A DNA stretch of 64,000 bases from Streptomyces sp. JJ38. GTDB taxonomy: Bacteria; Actinomycetota; Actinomycetes; Streptomycetales; Streptomycetaceae. The stretch lies in the NCBI RefSeq assembly GCF_019303475.1, contig NZ_JABLSI010000002.1, positions 62,001 through 126,000 of the forward strand, given 5' to 3'. Under the pieces are notes generated by a model. That model worked only from the letters and a program-made list of their open reading frames with translations. It was not told where the DNA came from and made no database searches. The translations under genes were made by a program, and so were the position numbers. Within the stretch, counting starts at the first letter, position 1. Each line of letters opens with the position of its first letter. This document shows positions 9,435-18,386 of the stretch, in pieces.

Positions 9435-10273
9435 CAGGGCAGGAAGAGGCCGCGTTCGGCCGCCCGGGCGTCGAACTCCTCCAGCCGTGCCTGGGCATCG
9501 GGGAGTTCGTCGCACATGGCCTCCAGCAGCACGCGGCCGAGGAGCATCGGCGCGCAGGCCGTGTCGAAGACCAGCCCGGTGCCGACGGCGGCCGGCAGCA
9601 GGATGTCCTCGGGGTGCGCGACGGGCGCGAAGGCGCTGTCGGCGACGGTGACGATGCGCAGCCCGGCCGCCCGGGCCTGCTCGACGGCGCCCTGGACCTC
9701 GCGCGGGTGCCGGGGCAGGGCGAAGCACATCAGGGCGGTGGCCCCGGCCCGCCCGGCGGCGTCGATGCGGTCGGCGAGCATGGTGCCGCCCTCGTCCAGC
9801 AGCCGCACGTCCGGGTGCACCTTCGCGGCGAAGTAGGCGAACCCGCGGGCCTGCGCGGAGGCGGCGCGCAGCCCGAGCACCGGCAGCGGCCGCGAGCCGG
9901 CCAGGACCCGCGCGGCTTCGACGACGGGGGCGGGGTCGGCGAGCTGGGCGGCCAGCAGCCGCAGGTTGTCGATCTCCTCGCGCACGGCCTGCTGGTAGGC
10001 GTTGGCGGTGTGCTCGCCCCCGCCGCCCGGGGCTCCGGCGCCGGGGGTCTCCCGCAGGTGGCGGCGCAGCGCGGGGTAGCCGTCGAAGCCGAGCGCCACC
10101 GCGAACCGGGTCACCGAGGGCTGGCTCACCCCGGCCAGTTCGGCCAGCTCCACGCTGGAGAGGAAGGGCGCGTCGTCGGCCCGCCTCACCATGCACTGCG
10201 CGATGCGCCGCTGCGTCGGGGTCAGCCGGTGCCCCTCGAACAGCTTGTGCAACCGTGCCGCCGCGCCGGACAT
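9434..10273 (-). CDS. MurR/RpiR-family transcriptional regulator
   Basis: A 279-residue regulator. The N-terminal helix-turn-helix is at about residues 35-75 (LSSVELAELAGVSQPSVTRFAVALGF), followed by a SIS sugar-phosphate-binding domain from about 125 to 255. Family members sense phosphosugars and repress or activate sugar-metabolism genes. I took the ATG that gives MSGAAARLHKLFEGHRL, the usual spacing before the helix-turn-helix. Two further in-frame ATGs lie 30 and 60 bases upstream, so the start is uncertain. No obvious target operon adjoins it, apart from the divergent small membrane-protein gene. Confidence 0.88.
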   Translation of the reverse strand: MSGAAARLHKLFEGHRLTPTQRRIAQCMVRRADDAPFLSSVELAELAGVSQPSVTRFAVALGFDGYPALRRHLRETPGAGAPGGGGEHTANAYQQAVREEIDNLRLLAAQLADPAPVVEAARVLAGSRPLPVLGLRAASAQARGFAYFAAKVHPDVRLLDEGGTMLADRIDAAGRAGATALMCFALPRHPREVQGAVEQARAAGLRIVTVADSAFAPVAHPEDILLPAAVGTGLVFDTACAPMLLGRVLLEAMCDELPDAQARLEEFDARAAERGLFLP

Positions 10274-10410
10274 GGCCTCCACCCGCCCTCCCTGTGCTTT
10301 CATCCCTCGCCATTCCTGTATGACTCTATGCAAAGGGTGGGCGGACCGGTGCGGCGACCGGGGGGTTAGCCCCCGTGCCTTCCCCGCCGCCGCGGCCTAC
10401 CGTCACCGGT

Positions 10411-10827
10411 ATGAGTGCGGTGGACCCCGAAATGAAGCGGGAACTGGACGCGACCCTGCAGACGCGCAAGGAGCTGGGTTCCGAGTACGACGACGCGCTC
10501 GTCGACTCGTTCCTGGAGAAGGTCGACGTCCGGCTGAACGAGATCGTGGACACCCGGGTGCGGCGGCGCCTGGCCGAGCAGCGCATGTCGGCCGTGCGGG
10601 AGGCGTCCTCCGGGCGTCGCGGGCTGGACGGCCCGTCCGGCCCCGGCGCCGTCTTCGCCCTGGCCGTGATCTCCCTGGTGCTCGGCATCCCGCTCTCCGC
10701 GGTGGCCGGTCACCAGGCGGGGCTGGCCGGGATCCTCGTCGCCTGGGCCGGGATCGTCGGCGTCAACGCCTTCCACTCGGCCGGACGGCTGCCCTGGGGC
10801 CAGCGCCGCGCCGCGGACGAGGGCTGA
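10411..10827 (+). CDS. Small membrane protein with two transmembrane segments
   Basis: A 138-residue protein. The charged N-terminal half (DPEMKRELDATLQTRKELGSE, ... VDVRLNEIVDTRVRRRL) is probably an amphipathic cytoplasmic helix. Two hydrophobic segments follow (FALAVISLVLGIPLSAVAG and GLAGILVAWAGIVGVNAFHS). The family is conserved in Streptomyces, with unknown function. TACCGT lies 7 bases before the ATG and no ribosome site is seen, so the transcript may be leaderless. Confidence 0.75.
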   Translation: MSAVDPEMKRELDATLQTRKELGSEYDDALVDSFLEKVDVRLNEIVDTRVRRRLAEQRMSAVREASSGRRGLDGPSGPGAVFALAVISLVLGIPLSAVAGHQAGLAGILVAWAGIVGVNAFHSAGRLPWGQRRAADEG

Positions 10828-10842
10828 GGCGGGAGAGAAGAC

Positions 10843-10897
10843 GGGGGACCGTCGAACCCCCGGTGTGACACCGGGGTCGGGACGACGACGGTCCCCC
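10843..10897. terminator. Nested double hairpin between convergent genes
   Basis: Outer arms GGGGGACCGTCG (10843-10854) and exact complement (10886-10897) enclose an inner hairpin CCCCGGTGT/ACACCGGGG (10858-10876). The structure can form on either strand and lies between the small membrane-protein gene and cbs. Confidence 0.8.
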
Positions 10898-11087
10898 GGG
10901 GCGCGTGAGACGTGCCCAGGCGGCGCATCCTCCGGGAGCCGCTCCGGAGTGCCGCAACGCATCGGCGCCGTTGCCGACACCGATCATGATGCCGGGCCGC
11001 CGTTAACGGACCGTTGCGCGGCCGTGACTCCTGGGCCACCGGCCGCGCACCGCGTTTCCACCGTGTTCCACGGCCCGTCGAGAGCCC

Positions 11088-12470
11088 CTACCTGGCCAGG
11101 AACGCCAGGAGGTCCTGGCGGCTGACGACACCCGTCGGCTTCCCGTCGAAGAGCACGATGGCCGCGTCCGCGTGCTCCAGCACGGCCATCAGGTCGTTCA
11201 CCGGCTCGCCCGAGCCGACCTGCGGCAGCGGGTCGCTCATGTGCTTCTCCAGCGGGTCTCCGAGGGAGGCGCGCTGGGTGAAGAGCGCGTCCAGCAGTTC
11301 CCGCTCGACGACGGAGCCGACGACCTCGGCCGCCATCACGTCCGGGTGGCCCGCGCCGGGCTTGACGATCGGCATCTGGGAGACGCCGTACTCGCGCAGC
11401 ACGTCGATCGCCTCGCCGACCGTCTCCTCCGGGTGCATGTGGACGAGCGAGGGCATCGCGCCGCCCTCCTTGTGGTTCAGCACGTCCGCGACCCGGGCCG
11501 CCGTCGGCTCGCCCTCGGCGAGGAAGCCGTAGTCGGCCATCCAGTCGTCGTTGAAGATCTTCGACAGGTAGCCGCGTCCGCTGTCCGGCAGCAGGACGAC
11601 GACGACGTCCTCGGGCGTGAGCCGCTCGGCGACGCGCAGCGCGGCGACCACGGCCATCCCGCAGGAGCCGCCCACCAGCAGGCCCTCCTCCTTGGCCAGG
11701 CGGCGGGTCATCTGGAAGGAGTCCTTGTCGGACACGGCGATGATCTCGTCCGTGACCTCACGGTCGTAGGCGGAGGGCCAGAAGTCCTCGCCGACGCCCT
11801 CCACCAGGTAGGGGCGGCCGGAGCCGCCGGAGTAGACGGAGCCCTCCGGGTCGGCGCCGACGATCCTCACCCGCCCGTCGGAGACCTCCTTGAGGTAGCG
11901 CCCGGTACCGGAGATCGTGCCGCCGGTGCCGATGCCCGCCACGAAGTGGGTGATGCGGCCGTCCGTCTGCTCCCACAGCTCGGGACCGGTCGTCTCGTAG
12001 TGGGACCGGGGGTTGTTCGGATTGCTGTACTGGTCCGGCTTCCAGGCCCCGGGGGTCTCCCGCACCAGCCGGTCGGACACGTTGTAATAGGAGTCGGGGT
12101 GTTCCGGCGCGACCGCGGTCGGGCAGACGACGACCTCGGCGCCGTAGGCCCGCAGCACGTTGATCTTGTCCGTCGACACCTTGTCCGGGCAGACGAAGAT
12201 GCAGCGGTAGCCCTTCTGCTGGGCGACGATCGCCAGCCCCACGCCCGTGTTGCCCGACGTGGGCTCGACGATCACGCCGCCGGGCTTCAGCTCGCCGGAG
12301 CGCTCGGCCGCCTCGATCATGCGGACCGCGATGCGGTCCTTCACCGAACCGCCCGGGTTGAAGTACTCCACCTTCGCCAGGACGGTGGCCCCGGAGGCGG
12401 ACGTGACGTTGTTCAGCTTGATCAGCGGGGTGTTGCCGACCAGCTCGATCATCGACTCGTGATACTGCAA
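11088..12470 (-). CDS. cbs: Cystathionine beta-synthase
   Basis: A 460-residue type II PLP enzyme condensing serine and homocysteine to cystathionine (reverse transsulfuration). The PLP lysine is K44 in NPGGSVKDRIA. The phosphate loop is EPTSGNTGVGLA, and two CBS domains fill about residues 335-460. The start is taken as TTG with GGAG 7 bases upstream, giving MQYHESMIELVGNTPL; this restores the first helix seen in family members. The next ATG (MIELVGN) would truncate it and has no good site. It is divergent from the SGNH hydrolase gene. Confidence 0.93.
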   Translation of the reverse strand: MQYHESMIELVGNTPLIKLNNVTSASGATVLAKVEYFNPGGSVKDRIAVRMIEAAERSGELKPGGVIVEPTSGNTGVGLAIVAQQKGYRCIFVCPDKVSTDKINVLRAYGAEVVVCPTAVAPEHPDSYYNVSDRLVRETPGAWKPDQYSNPNNPRSHYETTGPELWEQTDGRITHFVAGIGTGGTISGTGRYLKEVSDGRVRIVGADPEGSVYSGGSGRPYLVEGVGEDFWPSAYDREVTDEIIAVSDKDSFQMTRRLAKEEGLLVGGSCGMAVVAALRVAERLTPEDVVVVLLPDSGRGYLSKIFNDDWMADYGFLAEGEPTAARVADVLNHKEGGAMPSLVHMHPEETVGEAIDVLREYGVSQMPIVKPGAGHPDVMAAEVVGSVVERELLDALFTQRASLGDPLEKHMSDPLPQVGSGEPVNDLMAVLEHADAAIVLFDGKPTGVVSRQDLLAFLAR

Positions 12471-12651
12471 TGTGGTCTCCGCATCGGAAGGAGCGACCGC
12501 GATCGCGGTCCCGTGACAGCAGCCTATTCCGCGTACCCGCCTTACGGGGCGTTGCAGCGGGGACCAGGGCGGGCAACAACCGGATAGGCGCGCGAACGGG
12601 AGACGGGGCGGGCCGCCGGCGGAACGGCGCGACGGGAAGGGCGGGCAGGGG

Positions 12652-13680
12652 ATGTCCAGGGCGAGGGTGGCACGGCGCATCGCGGCCGCCGCCGCGTACG
12701 GCGGGAGCGGGATCGGACTGCTGGGCGGCGCGGCGGTCGGCGTGCTGGTGGCCGAGGTACAGCTCACCAGACGGAAGGTCGGCGGCCCCCCGGAGCTGCC
12801 GCCCCAGGCCGACGGCCGGTACGGCGCCGCCTTCGGACAGCGCGGCGTCCCCGCCCTGCGCCTGGCGTTCCTGGGCGACTCCACCGCCGCCGGGCAGGGC
12901 GTCTACCGCGCCCGTCAGACCCCCGGCGCCCTCGTCGCCTCCGGCCTCGGCGCCGTCGCTGAGCGCCCGGTACGGCTGCGGAACGTCGCCCTCCCCGGCG
13001 CCTGCTCGGACGACCTCGACCGCCAGGTCAGCCTGCTGCTGGCCGACCCCGACCGCGTACCCGACGTGTGCGTGATCATGATCGGGGCCAACGACGTCAC
13101 CGAACGGATGCCGCTCGGCCGCTCGGTGCGGTACCTCTCGGACGCCGTGACGCGGCTGTGCTCGGCGGGCTGCGAGGTCGTCGTCGGCACCTGCCCGGAC
13201 CTGGGCTCGGTGGAGCCCATGGGCCAGCCGCTGCGCTGGCTGGCCCGGCGGCTGAGCCGGCAGCTCGCCGCCGCGCAGACCATCGCCGTCGTCGCCCGCG
13301 GCGGCCGCACCGTGTCCCTGGGCGACCTCCTCGGCCCGGAGTTCGCCGCCAATCCGCGCGAGCTCTTCGGGCCCGACCGCTACCACCCCTCCGCCGAGGG
13401 CTACGCCACGGCCGCCATGGCCGTCCTGCCCACCGTGTGCGGGGCGCTCGGGCTGTGGCCCGAGGCCGAGGAGCGGCCGGACGCCGCCCGCCGCGAGGCC
13501 CTGCTGCCCGTGGCCCACGCCGCGGCGCGGGCCGCCTCCGAGGGCGGCACCGAGGTCAGCGCCGCCCGGGGCCCCTGGGCCCTCCTGCGCCACCGCAGGC
13601 GCCGCCGCCTCCCCGCCGAGGACCCGGCCCCGGCCCCCGAGACCGCCGACGCGGACGCCGAGGCCCGGCCCCCGAACTGA
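12652..13680 (+). CDS. Secreted or anchored SGNH/GDSL hydrolase
   Basis: A 342-residue protein. The N-terminus (residues 1-36) is basic then hydrophobic, a signal anchor. The hydrolase domain has block I LAFLGDSTAAG with nucleophile S77, block III IMIGANDV and block V PDRYHPSAEGY with the catalytic Asp/His pair, so it should be an active esterase or lipase. The C-terminal 70 residues are disordered and charged. The substrate is unknown; related proteins deacylate lipids or cell-wall sugars. Confidence 0.9.
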   Translation: MSRARVARRIAAAAAYGGSGIGLLGGAAVGVLVAEVQLTRRKVGGPPELPPQADGRYGAAFGQRGVPALRLAFLGDSTAAGQGVYRARQTPGALVASGLGAVAERPVRLRNVALPGACSDDLDRQVSLLLADPDRVPDVCVIMIGANDVTERMPLGRSVRYLSDAVTRLCSAGCEVVVGTCPDLGSVEPMGQPLRWLARRLSRQLAAAQTIAVVARGGRTVSLGDLLGPEFAANPRELFGPDRYHPSAEGYATAAMAVLPTVCGALGLWPEAEERPDAARREALLPVAHAAARAASEGGTEVSAARGPWALLRHRRRRRLPAEDPAPAPETADADAEARPPN

Positions 13681-13766
13681 CCCGGCGTCACCTTCGTCTG
13701 CCCGCACAGAGATCCGTGGCCAAAACCCGACGCACGGTGTCACTGGGTGCCCCTACTCTGTAACCC

Positions 13767-13949
13767 ATGACCTTCTCCTCCCCGTCTCCCGACCCGGCGC
13801 GTGCCGCCCCGGCCGACGACGTGAACGCCGCCATCCGGCGCCTGATGGAGCAGCCCGCCGACGCCCGTCGGGCCGAGGAGTACAGCCGCCTGCTCACCCT
13901 GTGGGCCCGCGCCGCGTCCGACACCTCCGCCTGGACGACCGCCGCCTGA
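13767..13949 (+). CDS. Conserved small acidic protein
   Basis: A 60-residue protein with a helix-rich core (DDVNAAIRRLMEQPADARRA, EEYSRLLTLWARA). No known domain. TACTCT ends 7 bases upstream of the ATG and there is no ribosome site, suggesting a leaderless message. The short length keeps confidence moderate. Confidence 0.6.
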   Translation: MTFSSPSPDPARAAPADDVNAAIRRLMEQPADARRAEEYSRLLTLWARAASDTSAWTTAA

Positions 13950-14306
13950 GCCGGACGGTTCACAGCACGGCGATGCCCAGGAGCCACACCGCGGCAACGG
14001 CCACCCCTCCTTGACCGGGTCGATGAGCCCGGTGACCACGACGAGGAGGGTGCCGCCCCCCGGCCCCGCCCCCGGGCCCGCCCCCGGCGAGCGCCGCGCC
14101 GGGCGGCGGCGGGCCTGGACCTCAGGGCGTCGGCATGACCGGGCGGCCCGTCTCGTCGGCCGTGAGGGGCCAGCCCGAGTCGTGGGGCACATTGGGCTCG
14201 GCACCCGGGACGCAGTCGGGTGCGGTGCCGGGGGTGGGCCAAAGGGGGGGGACGCGCGCGGGCGGGGTGCTGGAAGCGACCCGTCCGGCGCTGGGGAGCG
14301 CCGGTG
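13950..14306. other. Gene-free stretch between the small protein and bldA
   Basis: No intact gene is supported. On the minus strand, 13970-14040 can encode a short hydrophobic peptide end (VAVAAVWLLGIAVL then stop) in a frame not joined to any good start, possibly the tail of a decayed membrane protein. The rest is C/G-homopolymer-rich and low complexity. Confidence 0.4.
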
Positions 14307-14389
14307 TGCCCGGAGCCGGACTCGAACCGGCACGGCCCACGAGGCCAACGAGGTTTAAGCTCGTCGTGTCTACATTCCACCATCCGGGC
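14307..14389 (-). tRNA. bldA: tRNA-Leu with UAA anticodon (bldA)
   Basis: Read on the minus strand, the acceptor arms GCCCGGA and TCCGGGC pair over 7 bp and the discriminator is A. The anticodon stem is ACGAG/CTCGT with loop CTTAAAC, so the anticodon is UAA. A long class II variable arm (GGCC/GGCC hairpin) and the T arm GCCGG-TTCGAGT-CCGGC are intact. CCA is not encoded. In Streptomyces the only tRNA reading TTA codons efficiently is bldA, and its loss blocks aerial growth and many antibiotic pathways. The sequence closely resembles the bldA sequence I remember from S. coelicolor. Confidence 0.96.
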
Positions 14390-14813
14390 ACCGACTTCCG
14401 GGCCTGCCAGGCGGCGGGGACCCGCTCCGAGGGTGCGCAACGAGAGTAACCGGATCCGTGCTTCCAACGTCGCGTTCGGTGAACGATGTTGTCTTATTTT
14501 ATTGCCGTCTGACGCACCGTCAGACGTTGACCGGCACGATCAGGCTCCCCGGGCGGCATATGCCAGTGGATCAGGAATGTCGCAAAGTCGTCGGGTGGGC
14601 GCCGGGAGGGCACGGCCCGGGCCCGTACGGGGCCTGCCCAGGGGGCGCCGGAGACGGGTCGGGGTCGGGGTCATCCGAAGGTAGGACGGGGCCACCGGGG
14701 CGGGTACACCGGAAGGCGGCCCCAAGACGGGCGGCAGGGCTGATCCCCGGGGCCGGGCGCGGGCCCACGATGGAGTGGTACCCCTCCGCCTGACCGAACA
14801 GGAGCCCGTTCCC
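14390..14813. other. bldA upstream region with AT-rich patch
   Basis: A 424-bp gap between bldA and the ABC transporter. It contains an unusually AT-rich patch (14489-14505), a palindrome (14506-14526) and probable promoters for bldA. No protein gene is supported here. Confidence 0.5.
14443..14526 (-). promoter_or_regulatory. Candidate bldA promoters and operator-like palindrome
   Basis: Minus strand: TCTGAC (14524-14519), a 17-bp spacer, then TAAAAT (14501-14496) form a plausible promoter. Its -35 lies inside the palindrome CGTCTGACG-N3-CGTCAGACG (14506-14526). A second possible -10, TACTCT, is at 14448-14443, about 54 bases before the mature tRNA end. Which of the two is used cannot be settled from sequence. 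Confidence 0.45.
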
Positions 14814-15602
14814 GTGACCACCAGCACCACCCAGCCAGGCGCGCCCGCCACCGTCCGTACCGGGGCGGCGGCCGCCAGCGCCGCCGACCTGTCCAAGGTC
14901 TACGGCACGGGCGAGACGAAGGTGATCGCCCTGGACCGGGTCTCCGTGGAGTTCCGCCGCGGGGAGTTCACCGCGATCATGGGCCCGTCCGGGTCCGGCA
15001 AGTCGACGCTCATGCACTGCATGGCCGGGCTCGACTCCGTCTCCAGCGGCTCCGCGCGCATCGGCGACGCCGAGCTGACGACGCTCAAGGAGAAGAAGCT
15101 GACCCGGCTGCGCCGGGACAAGATCGGCTTCATCTTCCAGGCGTTCAACCTCCTGCCCACCCTGAACGCGCTGGAGAACATCACGCTGCCCCTGGACATA
15201 GCGGGCCGCAAGGTGGACCGGGCCTGGCTGGACCAGGTCGTGGAGACGGTGGGCCTGAGCGGGCGGCTGAAGCACCGGCCCAGCCAGCTCTCCGGCGGGC
15301 AGCAGCAGCGGGTGGCCGTGGCCCGCGCCCTCGCCTCCCGTCCCGAGATCATCTTCGGTGACGAGCCCACCGGCAACCTGGACTCCCGCTCGGGCGCCGA
15401 GGTGCTCGGTTTCCTGCGGAACTCGGTGCGCGAGCTGGGCCAGACGGTCGTGATCGTCACCCACGACGCGGTGGCCGCCTCCTACGCGGACCGCGTGATC
15501 TTCCTCGCCGACGGCCGGATCGTGGACGACATGGCCGAGCCCACCGCCGACAGGGTGCTGGAGCGGATGAAGGGCTTCGACGCCAAGGGGCGCACGACCT
15601 GA
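14814..15602 (+). CDS. ABC transporter ATP-binding protein (MacB/LolD type)
   Basis: A 262-residue ATPase. Walker A is GPSGSGKST, the Q loop is IFQAFNLLP, the signature LSGGQQQR and Walker B IIFGDEPTGNLD are followed by the H-loop VTHD. The GTG start has AGGAG 8-9 bases upstream. The paired permease follows 63 bases later. Such modules are mechanotransmitters or exporters of lipoproteins, peptides or antibiotics. No substrate is indicated by context. Confidence 0.93.
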   Translation: MTTSTTQPGAPATVRTGAAAASAADLSKVYGTGETKVIALDRVSVEFRRGEFTAIMGPSGSGKSTLMHCMAGLDSVSSGSARIGDAELTTLKEKKLTRLRRDKIGFIFQAFNLLPTLNALENITLPLDIAGRKVDRAWLDQVVETVGLSGRLKHRPSQLSGGQQQRVAVARALASRPEIIFGDEPTGNLDSRSGAEVLGFLRNSVRELGQTVVIVTHDAVAASYADRVIFLADGRIVDDMAEPTADRVLERMKGFDAKGRTT

Positions 15603-15665
15603 GCCCGCCCCTCGCCGTCGCGCCCATACCCTCCCGCCCCCCTGAACCTCCCGTAGGACTCCACC

Positions 15666-18197
15666 ATGTTCCGTACCGCTGTGCGCAACGTGCTCGCGCA
15701 CAAGGCCCGGTTGCTGATGACCGTGCTCGCCGTCCTGCTCGGCGTGGCGTTCGTCGCCGGCACCCTGGTGTTCACCTCGACCGTCTCGACCGCGTTCCAG
15801 AAGAGCTCCGAGAAGGGCTTCGAACACGTCGACGTGGCCCTCCGGCCCGACGCCGACGCGTCCACCACCCCCGGTGACGCCCCGGCGCTGCGCCAGGAGC
15901 TGCTGGACGAGGCCGCCGGGCTGCCCGGGGTCGCGCGGGCCACCGGCACCGTGTCCGGGTTCGCCGCCCTGGCGGACCGGGACGGCGACCTCGTCGGCCA
16001 GGGCTGGTCCTCACGCGGCACCAACTACTCCCCAGGGGCCGACGGTTCGGACGACCGCTACCCGATGCGGAGTGGACGCGCGCCGCAGCGGCCCGGTGAG
16101 ATCGCACTGGACGCGAAGACCGCCGAGCGCACCGGCTACGAGGTCGGTGACACCGTGCGGATGTCCGTGGACGGACCCGTGCGCACCGAGACGGTCACCG
16201 GCGTCTTCACCACGGACGACGGCAACGTGGCCGCCGGCGGCACGCTCGTCCTCTTCGACACCGCCACGGCCCAGCGCCTCTACGGGGAGCCGGGCCAGTA
16301 CGACGAGATCACACTGACAGCGGCCGACGGCACCTCGCAGGCGGAGCTGAAGCGGACCGTGGAGGACATCCTCCCGGACACCGCCGAGGCCATCACGGGG
16401 GCCAGGCTCGCCGACGACCAGTCGCGGATGATCGAGTCGGAGATGAGCGGCATGCAGACCAGCATGCTCGTCTTCGCGGGCATCGCCCTCTTCGTGGGCG
16501 TCTTCATCATCGCCAACACCTTCACCATGCTCGTCGCCCAGCGCACCAAGGAGCTGGCGCTGCTGCGGGCCGTGGGGGCGAGCAGGCGGCAGGTGACGCG
16601 GTCGGTGCTGATCGAGGCCACCGTCGTCGGTCTGGTCGCCGGGGTCGCGGGCCTGGCCGCCGGGGTCGGCATCGGGGCCGGGCTGCGTTCGCTCATGGGC
16701 TCCCTCGGCGTCACCGTCCCGGACGGCCCCCTCCAGGTGGGCACGGGCGCGATCGTCACCTCGCTGCTCGTCGGCGTCGTGGTCACCGTGCTGGCGGCGT
16801 GGCTGCCCGCCCGCCGGGCCGCCAAGATCCCGCCGGTCGCCGCGATGAACAGCGTCCACGCGACGGCCACGGGCCGCGGGCTCCTCGTCCGCAACACGAT
16901 CGGTTCGCTGCTGGCCGCCGGCGGTGCGGCGCTGGTGCTGGCCGGCACCGGCATGGACGCGGACGCGGCCAAGGGCCCGATGGGGCTCGGCGCCGCCCTC
17001 CTGGTGATCGGCGTCTTCGTCCTGACGCCGCTGCTGTCCCGGCCGCTGATCGCCGCCGCGTCCCCGCTGCTGCGCGTCTTCGGGATCTCCGGGAAGCTGG
17101 CCCGGCTGAACGCCGTCCGCAACCCGCGCCGCACGGCCGCCACCGCCTCCGCGCTGATGATCGGGCTGACCCTGATCACCGGGATGACGGTGCTGGCCGG
17201 GGGCGCCCAGAAGGGCATCGAGAAGATGGCCACGGACGCGCTGAAGGCCGACTACGCCGTCTCCATGGCGAGCTTCAACCCGCTGGCCCCCGAGGTGGCG
17301 AAGTCGCTGGCCGACGACGAGCGGGTGACGGCGGTCAGCCCGCTGCGCAGCTCGCCGGCCGAGATCGACGGGTCCACCGAGTACCTGACCGGCGTCAACG
17401 GACGGGACCTCGGCGAGCTGCTGTCGCTGGACTTCGCCTCCGGCTCCCTGGAGGGCCTCAGCGGCGACGCGGCCATCGTCGACGCCGACACGGCCGAGGC
17501 GTACGGCTGGACGCGGGGCTCCACCATCCCACTGACCTACGAGGACGGAGAGCGCGGGGAGCTGAGCATCACCGGCGTCTACGAGGGCAACGAGATGCTC
17601 AGCGGCATCATGCTCGACACCGCCACCCTGGACCCGCACATGGAGCGGGTGACGGACCTGCAGGTGCTGGTCAAGACCGAGGGCGGGGCGAGCGAGGCCA
17701 CGCAGAACGCGCTGGAGCGGGCGCTGGGCGACAACCCGGCCATCCTGGTGCAGGACGAGGGCGACATCTCCGAGGAGATCGCCTCCATGTTCACCCTCAT
17801 GCTCAACATGCTCTACGGGCTGCTGGCCATGGCGGTCGTCGTCGCGGTGCTCGGCGTCGTCAACACCCTGGCGATGTCCGTCTTCGAACGGTCGCCGGAG
17901 ATCGGCATGCTGCGCGCGGTGGGCCTGGACCGCCGCTCGGTGAAGTCGATGGTCCGGCTGGAGTCCGTCGTCATCTCCCTCTTCGGCGGGGTGATGGGCC
18001 TCAGCCTCGGGGTCTTCTTCGGCTGGGCGGCCGGGGAGATCGTCGGCGGCGTCCTGCCGACGTACGAACTGGTCCTGCCCTGGGGCCGGATGGGCCTCTT
18101 CCTCCTCCTGGCGGCCCTGGTCGGCGTGCTGGCCGCCATGTGGCCCGCCCGGCGGGCCTCCCGCCTCAACATGCTCGCTGCCATCAAGGCCGAGTGA
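15666..18197 (+). CDS. FtsX/MacB-type ABC transporter permease
   Basis: An 843-residue permease built as a tandem duplication. Each half has an N-terminal transmembrane helix (FRTAVRNVLAHKARLL start; second near LARLNAVRNPRRTAATAS) and an extracellular MacB-PCD-like domain. Each ends in an FtsX domain with three helices (about 270-395 and 720-840). Repeated motifs RTKELALLRAVGASRRQ and SPEIGMLRAVGLDRRSV show the duplication. It forms a complex with the preceding ATPase, likely as export or mechanical coupling across the membrane. A strong terminator follows. Confidence 0.93.
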   Translation: MFRTAVRNVLAHKARLLMTVLAVLLGVAFVAGTLVFTSTVSTAFQKSSEKGFEHVDVALRPDADASTTPGDAPALRQELLDEAAGLPGVARATGTVSGFAALADRDGDLVGQGWSSRGTNYSPGADGSDDRYPMRSGRAPQRPGEIALDAKTAERTGYEVGDTVRMSVDGPVRTETVTGVFTTDDGNVAAGGTLVLFDTATAQRLYGEPGQYDEITLTAADGTSQAELKRTVEDILPDTAEAITGARLADDQSRMIESEMSGMQTSMLVFAGIALFVGVFIIANTFTMLVAQRTKELALLRAVGASRRQVTRSVLIEATVVGLVAGVAGLAAGVGIGAGLRSLMGSLGVTVPDGPLQVGTGAIVTSLLVGVVVTVLAAWLPARRAAKIPPVAAMNSVHATATGRGLLVRNTIGSLLAAGGAALVLAGTGMDADAAKGPMGLGAALLVIGVFVLTPLLSRPLIAAASPLLRVFGISGKLARLNAVRNPRRTAATASALMIGLTLITGMTVLAGGAQKGIEKMATDALKADYAVSMASFNPLAPEVAKSLADDERVTAVSPLRSSPAEIDGSTEYLTGVNGRDLGELLSLDFASGSLEGLSGDAAIVDADTAEAYGWTRGSTIPLTYEDGERGELSITGVYEGNEMLSGIMLDTATLDPHMERVTDLQVLVKTEGGASEATQNALERALGDNPAILVQDEGDISEEIASMFTLMLNMLYGLLAMAVVVAVLGVVNTLAMSVFERSPEIGMLRAVGLDRRSVKSMVRLESVVISLFGGVMGLSLGVFFGWAAGEIVGGVLPTYELVLPWGRMGLFLLLAALVGVLAAMWPARRASRLNMLAAIKAE

Positions 18198-18221
18198 GGG
18201 CAGGCCGGGCGGAGCGGTGAG

Positions 18222-18263
18222 GGCGGGCGGGGCCCGGTGCTGGCGCACCGGGCCCCGCCCGCC
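18222..18263. terminator. Perfect 19-bp GC hairpin after the ABC operon
   Basis: Two 19-base complementary arms (GGCGGGCGGGGCCCGGTGC and complement) surround the 4-base loop TGGC, 24 bases past the permease stop. Confidence 0.88.
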
Positions 18264-18386
18264 GTCGCGAGCCCGTCACGGGCCGGCCGCGGCGCGGGTG
18301 CGGCGGGAACCGCTGGGGAGCGAAAGGGGATGGTGCCGTCGCACGCTTCACCGAAGCAATGCAAGCGCGTTCTGAGGAGGAACCCG

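Noticed and set aside
13740-14348. Minus-strand frame containing VVVTGLIDPVKEGWP
   Set aside because: A hydrophobic fragment is visible, but it is frameshifted relative to its ending and overlaps a better small gene and bldA. At most it is a decayed remnant.
14307-14389. tRNA-integrated genomic island boundary (attachment site at the tRNA 3' end)
   Set aside because: No integrase gene lies nearby and I found no second copy of the tRNA 3' end in the window.
14122-14391. 89-codon minus-strand frame spanning the tRNA
   Set aside because: It reads through the whole bldA tRNA, whose structure is perfect. The protein has no family pattern.
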